Origin: a virus
Reading direction: 5' to 3' (one strand)
IMG/VR virus record: IMGVR_UViG_3300037091_000060
Location: 36,421-100,420 of that record
DNA: 64,000 nt
Positions 48,826 through 58,039 of the stretch are shown here, one piece after another. The stretch's first letter is position 1. Each line of letters starts with the position of its first letter. Made by a program: the position numbers and the translations under genes. The notes under the pieces are model-generated. The model saw nothing but the letters and a program-made list of their open reading frames with translations, was not told the origin of the DNA and made no database searches.

Positions 48826-49437
48826 TTAGCTTTCGATTGTGAATTCGTTCAAGCCAGCCTTGTTAGTTGCGTCCGAGGTTCCGAACGTCACACCAACAAC
48901 GAAGCCCACCACCGCGCCCTGCGCAAGCAGCACGTTGCCTAGGTTGAAATCGAGACCTGATACAATCGAGGTCACGGTGGTCGAAGCGATTACTGCCCCG
49001 CGAATTGACGCTCGATAACTACCGATCAGCAATCCGGGAGTCGGCGGGCTAACGAGCGATACGCCAACGAGAGATGCCTGAATTGCCCAAGGCTCAATCG
49101 CGAAGAACGGAGTGATCGCGCCTGTGGTAGCAACCGACGTGTAGACCGGAGCAGAAATCGTTCCAGTTACGGCGTACAACTGCACGGTCACGGTGCCGGA
49201 TGGGTCACCACTATCTGAACCAAAGCTGCCGCTTGCCATCACATCAAACTGCTGGCCGTTGAATACGTTGGCTGCCGGGAGAAGCAACGCACCAACCGCG
49301 CTAGTTGCAGACGGAGTTGACGGTGCTACGCCGATGGACGGGCCAAGCGGGCGAGGGAAATATTTTACGGTGGTGCCGAGTCCGCCGACCTTAGAACTGA
49401 ACTGGCCGTTGACTCCGAAATCTAGTACGTTACTCAT
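48826..49437 (-). CDS. virion structural protein, beta-rich
   Basis: The 203-residue protein starts at ATG 49437 with AAGGAA upstream; the frame to 49470 adds eleven unlikely residues. It is rich in valine, threonine, serine and glycine with alternating strands, typical of head decoration or fibre proteins. No family is recognised. Confidence 0.5.
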   Translation of the reverse strand: MSNVLDFGVNGQFSSKVGGLGTTVKYFPRPLGPSIGVAPSTPSATSAVGALLLPAANVFNGQQFDVMASGSFGSDSGDPSGTVTVQLYAVTGTISAPVYTSVATTGAITPFFAIEPWAIQASLVGVSLVSPPTPGLLIGSYRASIRGAVIASTTVTSIVSGLDFNLGNVLLAQGAVVGFVVGVTFGTSDATNKAGLNEFTIES

Positions 49438-49541
49438 TGGGTGTTTTCCTTTTAGTGTACGCCGCCACAACGGGAAACCGCCGTGGTGACGCTTTTATGG
49501 GAAGCCGTTCTTAGATCGTGCTGAACGGATTGCCAAAACTC

Positions 49542-49835
49542 TTAGTAGTTAGTTGCTTGTGGGGGCGCGTTCGCCGCAGTCAGTGCGGTAGGGGTCAAAT
49601 TTATTCCCGTGTAAGCCGATGTACCATCCACCACGACTTGAACCGGGTGATAGTAAACGCTGGCATTAAGAAAGGCCCGCATGATGTGCGCGCCTGCTGT
49701 TTGGACCGTGACTGAATAATTGCCGGAGGCATCGGCTGCGCTGAATATGACATTCTTTGTCAAAACATTCAGACACTGTATCTGCGCGCCGACTGCCGCT
49801 GCGCCACCTACGTTGCCGCTGATTGTGCTTGACAT
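49542..49835 (-). CDS. carboxypeptidase-regulatory-like single-domain protein
   Basis: The 97-residue protein is one Ig-like domain: SGNVGGAAAVGAQIQCLN, AADASGNYSVTVQTAGAHIM, VQVVVDGTSAYTGINLTPTA. The same fold, with the same VVVDG...INLTP end, closes the 863-residue fibre at 13684. It probably decorates the virion surface. Confidence 0.65.
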   Translation of the reverse strand: MSSTISGNVGGAAAVGAQIQCLNVLTKNVIFSAADASGNYSVTVQTAGAHIMRAFLNASVYYHPVQVVVDGTSAYTGINLTPTALTAANAPPQATNY

Positions 49836-49836
49836 G

Positions 49837-50916
49837 TTAAGACCCGTGAGCTACGAGAACATAGTCAAGCCAATAGGAGATATTTCCGCCGAGGTTGATG
49901 ACCTGAATGATGTCTTCCTGCGCCGGGTTGTTGGTCCAAGTGTCGAGTGACAACGCAGCTAGGGTTGCTGATGAATTTAGTCTGGTGAAGTACTGGCCTA
50001 GACGGGTTCCATCGGTTGGGCTTACTGCCGGGTAGTGAACCACGCCAGCGTAATCAACATTCAAAACGACATTCAAACCTTTACCGCCTTCGCCTTGATT
50101 TACAATCTGGATTATGTCTAACTTAGGAGCACCTGCACCTTGAGAGGTGGGTTGCGGCCACGCGGTGAGAACCGACGAACCCAGATTGCGAGAGATGAGA
50201 CAATTTTGTGATGGTCCGGGGCCGGGAGGGGGCGGGGGCGGTGCAAAGGATGGAGCCGTGATAAGTTCTGCCGCCGCGATAGTGATCGCGCCGTTACCGC
50301 CGCCGACTGCGAGCGCGCGCCCGTTGAGGGTGCCGCCGCCGAGGGTGATGGATGTGAAAGCGAGAATGTTTCCTTGGGTCAGCGCGCCGGGGCCGATGCT
50401 CGTCCACGAGCTACCGACAACCCAGATGACGTTGTTGGCTTGTGCGCCGTTGACGAGGTTGATCGTCCCGGCGATAGCCTGTGTGATGGTTGAAGCAGTG
50501 GAGTAGAACACGAAGAGGGCGTTCGGGTCGCCTTGCGCGTCGAGCGTGACGGCGGTGCTGATGGCGATGGAACTGGCGCTGACGTACACGCCTGTGTAGT
50601 AGGTGCCGTTTGGAGCGCCGGGGCTGTGCTGAATGCCGCTGACGCCGATGTCAGCAGTTGTGAGCGCCATCGTCTGGGGCAGACCTGAGTAATACAAAAA
50701 GGCGTTATTGCCGTCGATGCGCGCCTGCTGAGCGTTGGCGTTATCTATAGCCGCTGGGGGAACAAAGTTCGCGCCCGTGAATCCTGTCTGGGTTGCCGTG
50801 GGGAAAGACCCCACGTTGCCACCCGAGATCAGGGTCGCGCCAGTGTTCGTTTCGCCCGCATAAGCAAGCAAGGCGTAATTCGCGGAAGTCAAAAGTTCTG
50901 TTTGTACGTTTGGCAC
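49837..50916 (-). CDS. DUF3494 ice-binding-like domain protein
   Basis: Residues about 10-225 are a DUF3494 beta-solenoid: TNTGATLISGGNVGSFP, LDAQGDPNALFVFYSTA, NNVIWVVGSSWTSIGPGA, GNILAFTSITLGGGTLNGRA. A PPPPPGPGPS linker joins a second beta domain of about 120 residues (KLDIIQIVNQGEGGKGLNVV). DUF3494 includes ice-binding proteins but also many adhesin-like ones, so ice binding is not implied. GTG 50916 has GGAG ten bases upstream. A related domain is inserted in the nozzle-like protein at 27137. Confidence 0.72.
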   Translation of the reverse strand: MPNVQTELLTSANYALLAYAGETNTGATLISGGNVGSFPTATQTGFTGANFVPPAAIDNANAQQARIDGNNAFLYYSGLPQTMALTTADIGVSGIQHSPGAPNGTYYTGVYVSASSIAISTAVTLDAQGDPNALFVFYSTASTITQAIAGTINLVNGAQANNVIWVVGSSWTSIGPGALTQGNILAFTSITLGGGTLNGRALAVGGGNGAITIAAAELITAPSFAPPPPPPGPGPSQNCLISRNLGSSVLTAWPQPTSQGAGAPKLDIIQIVNQGEGGKGLNVVLNVDYAGVVHYPAVSPTDGTRLGQYFTRLNSSATLAALSLDTWTNNPAQEDIIQVINLGGNISYWLDYVLVAHGS

Positions 50917-50975
50917 TGTATGATATCTCCAAAATTAAAATCTAAATCTAACTCTGAAATCCTATCGTAAACTGT

Positions 50976-51221
50976 TTAGGCTGAAAGAGCCGCTGCAGCC
51001 GCTGCTTGTATCGCCGCACTCTTAGTAATGTGGTCTGCAGTAAAAGCCGATCCTTCCACTGTCGTACCAAGCACTACGGCAGGGTGCACTGATACGCACT
51101 TCGTGTGATCAACCGACACAAATTTATGCGTCCTTGATGCTTGCGGAACGGTGTCGTCCCATTGGTAGGAGATGACGCAGCCGCAGGTATTCGGGGACCA
51201 GGTTGTAACTTGTAAAGACAT
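50976..51221 (-). CDS. small hypothetical protein
   Basis: The 81-residue protein has an N-terminal beta part with three cysteines (NTCGCVISYQWDD, TKCVSVHP) and an alanine-rich helical end. ATG 51221 has AGGAG upstream. It may be a small virion component. Confidence 0.5.
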   Translation of the reverse strand: MSLQVTTWSPNTCGCVISYQWDDTVPQASRTHKFVSVDHTKCVSVHPAVVLGTTVEGSAFTADHITKSAAIQAAAAAALSA

Positions 51222-51222
51222 A

Positions 51223-53088
51223 TTATGCTCCTACTCCCGTTATGGGCAGAAGATGTGTTCCCGGAGGAAGACCGGGGAATCCGGGAGAAGCGCTTCCAGC
51301 TTGAGCCGCCAATACTCCTATAGAATTGAATACCATTGAAGTACCCGTTCCTCCAACGATGATTTGATAATTAACTTCGTCAGTAGCAACGACTGAATCG
51401 GTGTTGACTAAATCCTCGAAATACCCGATTGTGCTGCCCGGAATCGAGACTACTTGATTTCCGTTACCGGCATTTTTTCTCAATTTCACAGTGCTTGATA
51501 CTGTTATAGAACTAACAGTTACACGAGCCGCTAAATTGCTTAAAGTACTGACTTGTTTTGAAAATTGAAAATCACTCTCGGTAGTGCTAACCATACCGTT
51601 GCCCGAAAGAGGAAGATTGGTGGTAACAGATTGAAGTACAACGAACCCTTGCAATACCCCATTTAGAAAATAATATGATCCATTAACGGTAACAAAGAAA
51701 ACACCAAAGTAATTAACAGTGAATGCCGTGGCTTCGGCACCGAACGTTATATAATAGTTTACGAAACTCCCAGAAACAATACTGTCGGTATGTACGTTAT
51801 CCTCAAAAAGCCCCGTGGTTCCGGCTAAAATGCTAAGTACCAGATTTCCGTTCACACCGGCATTTCTCGTTCCGAAGGTAGTCGTAGTTGTTCTGCTATT
51901 GACTTTTATATTTATCTGAAGGTTTTGAAGAGTTCCCGGGGTTTTTATTTTAAATTGCGAGGTAGCCTCGGCTACGGCTCCTGTTACGACTGCACCGTCA
52001 ATCGTAAAAAACCGGGTGACGTTATTAGCCTGAATGTTAATTCCGGCGGCAGTATTATAACATGTAAGATTTTCTACTGTTTGTGCTGCATTTAAACTGG
52101 CAAAGTTTACAGAAACTAACGCCGAAACAGTCGTTGTAGTAGTAGCCCACGCATAATTAACGGTATCTCCTGAAGCAACTTGGTCATAATTAGAAGTATC
52201 TTGAAATTCCCCCGTTGTAGTGTTAGGAATGGATACTGTTTGTGCTCCCGTGACTCCGTTTTTCTGAAAGACGAGTGTAGTAGTACCAACGCCGGTATTG
52301 GTTAAAAGACGAGTATACAAACCTGTAAAAATTCCTGCCGTTCGCCACGTCGTAATAGGAATATTGGACACGACAACAAGCGGACCTTGGCCAAACCCCT
52401 GCCCTGGCACGGGACTAACGGAAGTACTAACCGCTTGCTTGGCTCCCAATAATTGCGGAACTTTATTATTAGTCGATGATGGTTGCAGTTCAACTGCTGC
52501 GGCGGCCCAGTTCACGCCCGCGCCAAGAGTGACAGACGTGACTACAGATACGGCGTTGATGGCCGTGTTATCTACGGCGGCAGTTTGTACAGTAGCTGCC
52601 CCCGCGCCTGACGCAGTGTGATCTCGAAGAGTGCCAGTAGCTATAGTTAAAGATTCTGTACTTCCAAGGTTGTTAGCCAGAGCCGCAACGACATAGCCGT
52701 TCGGGCCGATAGCTAAAGTGATCGTCTCGGGAGTTGAAGCGGCCCCTGTATTTGTCCCGTTTGCCCCGACCGCGCTGACACCACTATACTCGCTAACAAC
52801 GGCGGCATTTCCAGTAGACGTTGCGCTGTACGTAATCGTGACCGTAGTAACGCCAGCAACAATGTTGGTCGCAGTCCAAACTTCCGCCCTGACCGTGTTC
52901 GTTACTCCAGCTCGGACAATGTAGGTGTTTGATCCGGTGTTATCGACTATGCCGGTGATCGTCTGAACGCCAGCTACTCCCGATTGAACAACAAGAGTAT
53001 TACCCGCAGCGGGGGCGATTGTAACCGCCAAGGTAGTAGTCGAACCGTTGCTGTTCGCAACAGCGTCTTTTACGAAAGCTATCGCCAT
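51223..53088 (-). CDS. beta-rich virion appendage protein
   Basis: The 621-residue protein consists of repeated beta domains. The first 200 residues resemble a bacterial adhesin-type module (TLVVQSGVAGVQTITGIVDN, VVSEYSGVS). Three further units share the pattern KNGVTGAQTVSIPNTTTGEF / RNAGVNGNLVLSILAGTTGL / KNAGNGNQVVSIPGSTIGYF, each followed by a D-S-V strand. It is probably a fibre or decoration protein. Confidence 0.55.
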   Translation of the reverse strand: MAIAFVKDAVANSNGSTTTLAVTIAPAAGNTLVVQSGVAGVQTITGIVDNTGSNTYIVRAGVTNTVRAEVWTATNIVAGVTTVTITYSATSTGNAAVVSEYSGVSAVGANGTNTGAASTPETITLAIGPNGYVVAALANNLGSTESLTIATGTLRDHTASGAGAATVQTAAVDNTAINAVSVVTSVTLGAGVNWAAAAVELQPSSTNNKVPQLLGAKQAVSTSVSPVPGQGFGQGPLVVVSNIPITTWRTAGIFTGLYTRLLTNTGVGTTTLVFQKNGVTGAQTVSIPNTTTGEFQDTSNYDQVASGDTVNYAWATTTTTVSALVSVNFASLNAAQTVENLTCYNTAAGINIQANNVTRFFTIDGAVVTGAVAEATSQFKIKTPGTLQNLQINIKVNSRTTTTTFGTRNAGVNGNLVLSILAGTTGLFEDNVHTDSIVSGSFVNYYITFGAEATAFTVNYFGVFFVTVNGSYYFLNGVLQGFVVLQSVTTNLPLSGNGMVSTTESDFQFSKQVSTLSNLAARVTVSSITVSSTVKLRKNAGNGNQVVSIPGSTIGYFEDLVNTDSVVATDEVNYQIIVGGTGTSMVFNSIGVLAAQAGSASPGFPGLPPGTHLLPITGVGA

Positions 53089-53099
53089 TTAATCTCTGT

Positions 53100-54170
53100 T
53101 TAGAAGTACATGAAATTGTAATCAACGGTATTTGCGGGGCCAGTCAGACCCGATCTAGTGGTCGTGAACGCAATCGAGATGGCCGTACTAAAAGCTATAC
53201 CCATCGCATTCAAAACGTTGGCGGCGGAACCGGCAGGAATACCAAAAGACAGTTTAGGAGCGGTTGTTCCCAGAGTAACGCTGCCTGTGGCAAGATCAAA
53301 TATCTGGCAATAAACGAAACCGACGTTGTTATTGAATATATACCAACCGTAGATTTGACCTGCGCTGGCTTTAACCGCCGTGGCAGTTGCACCGATAGTT
53401 CCAGTTGCCGTCAACGTACCGCCTTGCGTAACTGGCAAGTTCGTGACACGCTGGGCACCGGTCAAAGTTACGGACGCGAGAACCTGATCCCCTTCAGTCC
53501 AAGTTGGATTCGCGGCGTTTGCTAATGCTGGAAGAACTCCTAGTTGTGTAGATGGGGGTGCAGAGTTATTAGTTTTCGTTCCGATGACTCTGTGGTTTCC
53601 AGCTAAGTCCACAGACTCAAGGACTAATTGACCTTCTGTCCACGACGGCGCAGCCGCGTTCGCTAACGCGCTCAAAGCCATCGTGCCGTCAGCAGCCGGA
53701 GCTGCGTTGTTGTTAGTGAGTGTTCCGCAAATTCTCTGTCTGCCCGAGAGATCGACGGACTCTAATACCTGGTCGCCTTCAGTCCAAGTCTGTGTAGCCG
53801 CGTTAGCGACAGCGGGCAGCACACCGAGGTTGTTGCCGTCTGGGACTACGGCATTGTTGGTTTTTAATCCTGTTATAGCCGGGTTACCGGTAATAGTAAC
53901 TGGAACGGTGGACTGATCGGATGCGATAACGACGGGCAACGAAGCGGCCATAGTCTTCTGGCCTTCTGAAATCGCGACACCGCCAACTTGTATTAAATTA
54001 ACGTTACCTGTTGTGCCACCACCGCCGCCCACAACAACGTTGACTTTTAAATTTCCTGAAGAATCTAATTCTAACGAACTGGCGTCGCCATCATTAAGAA
54101 CCGGAGGCACGGCATCGTAAACTCCTCCAATTACCTGCGCTGTCGTTGGTTTTGAGCTGTTGCGACCCAT
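53100..54170 (-). CDS. repetitive virion appendage protein
   Basis: The 356-residue protein contains at least three copies of a unit of about 40 residues, LGVLPALANAANPTWTEGDQ followed by VLESVDLSG-RV-GT-TNN. The C-terminal 110 residues form a separate beta domain. The N-terminus (GGVYDAVPPVLNDGDAS) resembles that of the protein at 56148. ATG 54170 has GGAG upstream. Confidence 0.55.
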   Translation of the reverse strand: MGRNSSKPTTAQVIGGVYDAVPPVLNDGDASSLELDSSGNLKVNVVVGGGGGTTGNVNLIQVGGVAISEGQKTMAASLPVVIASDQSTVPVTITGNPAITGLKTNNAVVPDGNNLGVLPAVANAATQTWTEGDQVLESVDLSGRQRICGTLTNNNAAPAADGTMALSALANAAAPSWTEGQLVLESVDLAGNHRVIGTKTNNSAPPSTQLGVLPALANAANPTWTEGDQVLASVTLTGAQRVTNLPVTQGGTLTATGTIGATATAVKASAGQIYGWYIFNNNVGFVYCQIFDLATGSVTLGTTAPKLSFGIPAGSAANVLNAMGIAFSTAISIAFTTTRSGLTGPANTVDYNFMYF

Positions 54171-54198
54171 AGTTTCTCCAGTTGCTTAAAATCTAAAT

Positions 54199-56148
54199 TT
54201 AGTATTCAAAGCCTACGATGAGAACGTCCCAAGTAGGGCCGTTCGTAACGAATATAGTGTTCGCCGTTAAACCTATTTGAGTGGTTCCGTTTCCAGCGAT
54301 CTCAAAACCGTCAGGAATCGTCGTTTGAAATCTGTCATACACCAGAGCCGTCGCTGGTGTTGCGGACACCAGAGACATAAGAACTGGTGTACTAGTAACG
54401 ACGACCGCGCCACCTGTGTTCAAGCGTAAATTAAATGTCGTTTTCTGAGCCGTGGCTGTAACGTTTCCGCGAGAGGCAACGTTAATACTCGTGATGCGAA
54501 ACGTCTTGCCGCTGGTAACCACGAAAGAAACACCAGTCGTTGTCGCTGCGGTTCCGGCAGACTTAGTCAACGTGATCGCTGTTTCAGTTCCGGACGTTCC
54601 CGCAACCACACCAGTTGCAGAAAACGTAATAGCCGTTCGACCTGAGTCTTTAAGGTCTTGTGTACCAAGAGCGTTGGCCGCTTGCGTTCCCTTTACAACG
54701 GAGTTTAACGCCGCGCCTATGCTATCTGAGATACCGACTTTCTGAATCCCTGCGGCTGCCGTAACGGTTGCTGTGCCCGCGACCGAAGATAAGTCGGTCT
54801 TCAATGCGGTGGTTCCGGCTATGACGCCCGGGACCGTGGTTCCGTCAGTAATCTTTACTGACCCGATGGTGTTCGCGCCCGTGGGCAGCGCGTTTGTGAT
54901 AGCTGTTACCGCTGTGATGGTTCCGCTATCTACGACCATGTGAAGATTGGTTCCGGTCGCCTGAGATGCAGTAACCGTTCCAGAAACTGGCTGCGTAACG
55001 CCGGACCCGTCGACCTTCAGCGCGGTCATTGAGGCCACGCCTTGAACTGAAATCACATCCGCCGAAGCGGTGCCCGCCGTACCTAACGCGGGTTGTTTTG
55101 CTGCGGTTGAAGCGCCTGCCGGAAGCGGCAGAGACACGGAAGAGACTGGCTGAGTTACAGCCGACCCGTCTACCTTCAACGCCGTCATGCTCGCGACACC
55201 TTGGACGCTTATAACATCAGCGGAGGCCGTGCCAGCAGTTCCAAGGGCGGGTTGTTTTGCTACAGTACTCGCGCCCGCAGGTAGCGGCAAAGCTGCCGCG
55301 CTTACAGGCTGCGTTACCGCAGAGCCATCAACCTTCAGTGCATTTGTAAGCGCAGGTTGATCTGTTGCTAGAACAACACGAAGCGTACCAGCAGACTTAG
55401 TACCGCTATTAGTGTCTGTCGCGGTCCCGGCCACTTGAGCGACGTTCGTAGAGGCGTTGGCTGGTGGAGTCGTTGTTACTGTACCACTAACGGGCTGCGT
55501 TACTCCGGAACCATCTACCTTCAAGGCTCCAGCGGCTGATACAGATGCGACGTTCGTTCCGCCAGTATCAACGAGTTTAGTCTTTTGCGTTCCGCCCGTA
55601 AGAGTAGCGTCTAAGGCCAAGAACCCACTTGTTCCGATGTTCGCGGTAACTGTTCCCGATACCGTCTGGGTATCCGCTGGCTTTGTGCGTGTAGAGAGCG
55701 CGACGTCGATGTTATCCGTCTTCGCCTTGATAAGAGCGAGCGTTGCATCGGTTGATGCCCCGGCAGGCAACGGTAATGAGACGGCACTAACAGGTTGAGT
55801 CGGGAGAGGCGACGGACCCGCGAGTGTTAAGACGGCTGTAACTGCTACGCTCGTCCCGCCAGAAAAACCTGTGCAAACTAATTTATAAGAGAGGTTCCGA
55901 GATATCACGACTGTCGTCGTGTTCGAAGCAACGGCGTCCCAAGTTCCTACGATCTGTGTATCTCCCGTAGGGAGCGACGCTACTAAATTAAAAGTCAGTG
56001 TTGTAAAGACACCAACTTCGGTCGCGGTTAACAGAACCGTATAATCATTCGGCGCAATAAACGGCGCAGAAACCGCTTGACCTAAAGATGTAGCTGTAGG
56101 TAAGATTGTCTGAGCAAGCCCGTATGAGACCGCAATATAAGCTGGCAT
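54199..56148 (-). CDS. long repetitive virion fibre protein
   Basis: The 649-residue protein has a beta N-terminal domain, a middle built from repeated segments (ALKVDGSAVTQPVS, LPLPAGAST-AKQPALGTAG, TASADVISVQGVASMT) and a C-terminal beta domain of about 130 residues. Such repeats form extended shafts in phage fibres. It starts in a TGATG overlap. Confidence 0.6.
   Translation of the reverse strand: MPAYIAVSYGLAQTILPTATSLGQAVSAPFIAPNDYTVLLTATEVGVFTTLTFNLVASLPTGDTQIVGTWDAVASNTTTVVISRNLSYKLVCTGFSGGTSVAVTAVLTLAGPSPLPTQPVSAVSLPLPAGASTDATLALIKAKTDNIDVALSTRTKPADTQTVSGTVTANIGTSGFLALDATLTGGTQKTKLVDTGGTNVASVSAAGALKVDGSGVTQPVSGTVTTTPPANASTNVAQVAGTATDTNSGTKSAGTLRVVLATDQPALTNALKVDGSAVTQPVSAAALPLPAGASTVAKQPALGTAGTASADVISVQGVASMTALKVDGSAVTQPVSSVSLPLPAGASTAAKQPALGTAGTASADVISVQGVASMTALKVDGSGVTQPVSGTVTASQATGTNLHMVVDSGTITAVTAITNALPTGANTIGSVKITDGTTVPGVIAGTTALKTDLSSVAGTATVTAAAGIQKVGISDSIGAALNSVVKGTQAANALGTQDLKDSGRTAITFSATGVVAGTSGTETAITLTKSAGTAATTTGVSFVVTSGKTFRITSINVASRGNVTATAQKTTFNLRLNTGGAVVVTSTPVLMSLVSATPATALVYDRFQTTIPDGFEIAGNGTTQIGLTANTIFVTNGPTWDVLIVGFEY
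55024..55341 (-). repeat. two 53-residue coding repeats with diverged codons
   Basis: Units 55341-55183 and 55182-55024 are 159 bases each and encode nearly the same 53 residues, differing at about four. The DNA differs at many third positions, so the copies are old or were kept different at the base level. Confidence 0.8.
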
Positions 56149-56915
56149 CAGACCTCAATCCCTGCAACATTAACTCGGTAGTTTCCAGTTGCGCCCGCCG
56201 GAGCGCTGCTTACGTTAAGATTCAAAACGTTGTTTATAGTGGACGACAAGATTCCGTTTCCGAGATCAATCCAGCCATCTGAAAGATTTAAATTCCCGCC
56301 AAATAATACATCCGTTGCCGTCGCTACTGCCGGAAGAAGAACTTCATATGTTCCTATCGTTATGCCAACTGCTGCGTCTTGAAAAGACAAAGTGACTACC
56401 GATGCCGCCGTAGCTGTTAGATTGCACCCAGTAATCTGAAATCGCATTAACTGAAATTTCTTACCGGCAGTGGGCGTCCAAACGGCGCTGTTACCAGAAG
56501 TCCCGGCAGTAACAGATACTGTTTTATAAATAGTAGGCGATACTTGCGTTGCAGGAAAGTTCGATACAGCTACCGTCCCAGAAACTGACTGCGTTGCTGG
56601 AAAGTTACTTACTGCAACTGTCGATAGCGGTGTCAGCGTAGCAACTTGTGCAGCCGTTAAAATAACGGGCAGACTTGCTGCCGCTGGTGCCTGACCTAAC
56701 GAGATCGGCGCGCCACCAACCTGAGCGAGATTCTCGCTGACTACAGTGCTGCCGCCGCCAACTGCGACGTTGACAAGGAGGTTTCCCTGACTGTCACATT
56801 GCAGAGAGCAGCCTTGCTGGTCTTGAGGTGCAGGAGCGGTCGCGTTATAAACGGCACCAGTTACGATAGGTGTTATCGATGCTGGGCTTAACAACGGGCC
56901 TCTCGGTAATGCCAT
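56148..56915 (-). CDS. virion appendage protein
   Basis: The 255-residue protein starts at ATG 56915 after AGAGGA. It carries a twin VAVSNFPATQ motif and a C-terminal beta domain similar in style to that of the next gene. It is probably the first of a set of decoration or fibre proteins. Confidence 0.5.
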   Translation of the reverse strand: MALPRGPLLSPASITPIVTGAVYNATAPAPQDQQGCSLQCDSQGNLLVNVAVGGGSTVVSENLAQVGGAPISLGQAPAAASLPVILTAAQVATLTPLSTVAVSNFPATQSVSGTVAVSNFPATQVSPTIYKTVSVTAGTSGNSAVWTPTAGKKFQLMRFQITGCNLTATAASVVTLSFQDAAVGITIGTYEVLLPAVATATDVLFGGNLNLSDGWIDLGNGILSSTINNVLNLNVSSAPAGATGNYRVNVAGIEV

Positions 56916-56924
56916 CAAATCCTC

Positions 56925-57293
56925 TTAGCGGTTTCCCCGCTGTCTGGCTCTCCACACCGCGTGGTCGCTTTGAGCGGACGGGTCGGGTGGTATCAGGCCT
57001 GAGTTCTCGTGATGAGATTTTCTAAGTGACGCTGCCATCTCTAAAAAATCTGGAGCGGTGGCGCGGGAAGCTATTTGCTCCCGTCTCTCTTCTACGCTTA
57101 AAAATGTGGGCTGCTCTTCCACGTCGGTTCTCGGCCCAAGATTTCTGCCACGGACTAGCTCGACGAGCGGCGCGACCTCTGGAGTCTTGGGAGCGGGCAC
57201 TGATTGGGTCTTAATAAAAACATACCACACTGATGCCGATGAAATTAAAACGGCTGCGGCAGCAAATGCTTCCGCGAAAATTAGTGCGCTCAT
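56925..57293 (-). CDS. membrane-anchored hypothetical protein
   Basis: The 122-residue protein has one N-terminal hydrophobic helix (LIFAEAFAAAAVLISSASVW) and a polar, proline-containing cytoplasmic or periplasmic rest. ATG 57293 overlaps the previous stop as ATGA. The role is unknown; a spanin-like or anchor role is possible. Confidence 0.5.
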   Translation of the reverse strand: MSALIFAEAFAAAAVLISSASVWYVFIKTQSVPAPKTPEVAPLVELVRGRNLGPRTDVEEQPTFLSVEERREQIASRATAPDFLEMAASLRKSHHENSGLIPPDPSAQSDHAVWRARQRGNR

Positions 57294-57520
57294 CGCGCTC
57301 GGCTTACTGGGGCCTTGGATGTCGTTGCGAACGAAAAGCCCGCCTGCTTAAATGCGGCGGCAACTTCGCGGCGAAGAGAACTCAAATCAAGTGTCTGCGC
57401 GGCGAGTGCGGCTTCTAGAACGGAGATTCGGTCTTTTAGTCCTTGGTGTTCTGAGAGCACCTTGTTGACGGCGCTGATTTCTAAAAGGCTATTGGGCTGC
57501 TGCCTGTTGTCGGTGAACAT
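57290..57520 (-). CDS. small coiled-coil protein, first gene after the tRNA array
   Basis: The 76-residue protein has a heptad pattern (NKVLSEHQGLKDRISVLEAA). ATG 57520 follows GAAGGAG only eighteen bases after the CCA of the last tRNA, so the virion operon may be read through from the tRNA array. Confidence 0.55.
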   Translation of the reverse strand: MFTDNRQQPNSLLEISAVNKVLSEHQGLKDRISVLEAALAAQTLDLSSLRREVAAAFKQAGFSFATTSKAPVSRAR

Positions 57521-57537
57521 TGGACTCCTTCAAAGAT

Positions 57538-57611
57538 TGGTTCCGGCGCGTGGACTCGAACCACGATAAACAGATTCAGAATCTGCTGGCCTACCGTTGG
57601 CCGACATCGGA
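57538..57611 (-). tRNA. tRNA-Gln (CTG)
   Basis: Full cloverleaf with anticodon loop TTCTGAA, T-loop TTCGAGT and encoded CCA. One A-C mismatch in the acceptor stem. Confidence 0.9.
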
Positions 57612-57620
57612 ACTGAAAAT

Positions 57621-57695
57621 TGGTTGGGCAAGAACGATTCGAACGTTCATCGAGCGGATTCAAAGTCCGACGTGTTACCGTTACACTATCGCCCA
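57621..57695 (-). tRNA. tRNA-Gln (TTG)
   Basis: Cloverleaf with loop CTTTGAA, T-arm GAACG/CGTTC, encoded CCA. The first pair of the anticodon stem is a T-C mismatch. Confidence 0.9.
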
Positions 57696-57703
57696 ACAGA
57701 AAA

Positions 57704-57777
57704 TGGTCCTAGCTAATCGAGTTGAGCGATTTCTACTTGTGTTTCAAACAAGGGTGCAACCCCTACACCAAACTAGG
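57704..57777 (-). tRNA. tRNA-Phe (GAA), abnormal T-loop
   Basis: Acceptor, D and anticodon arms are good (loop TTGAAAC). The T-stem AATCG/CGATT is intact but its loop is CTCAACT instead of the usual TTCGANT. CCA is encoded. It may be damaged or need special folding. Confidence 0.75.
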
Positions 57778-57784
57778 ATTAAGA

Positions 57785-57869
57785 TGGAGGAAGAATGATG
57801 AGTCGAACACCACACCTTTCGGTGCCCTCCGGGTTCAAACCGGATTGCGAGCCACTCGCAGAATCTTCC
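57785..57869 (-). tRNA. tRNA-Ser (TGA)
   Basis: Class II tRNA with loop TTTGAAC, long variable arm with a GAAA-capped stem, encoded CCA. Position 73 is T rather than the usual G of serine tRNAs. Confidence 0.85.
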
Positions 57870-57878
57870 ATAAATTGT

Positions 57879-57927
57879 GGTCGTGAGCACCCTACTCTTT
57901 ATGGGGCTGCTCTTCGTTCTGCCGACC
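57879..57927 (-). ncRNA. tRNA-sized structured element A
   Basis: GGTCG/CGACC close an element that contains a long inner hairpin (GAGCA-CCC with GGG-TGCTC around loop CATAAAGAGTA). It sits between two tRNA genes but lacks D and T arms. It may be a decayed tRNA or a separate small RNA. Confidence 0.4.
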
Positions 57928-57941
57928 AGCAGATTTAAAAT

Positions 57942-58033
57942 TGGCGGACGATGTAGGATTTGAACCCACGATACCCATTTAAGAGTATGGCGCGTTAGCA
58001 CCGCGCTGCGATCAGCCTCTCTGCCAATCGTCC
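57942..58033 (-). tRNA. tRNA-Ser (GCT)
   Basis: Class II tRNA, anticodon stem GCGCG/CGCGC with loop GTGCTAA, long variable arm, G73, encoded CCA. Confidence 0.9.
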
Positions 58034-58039
58034 GTAAAA

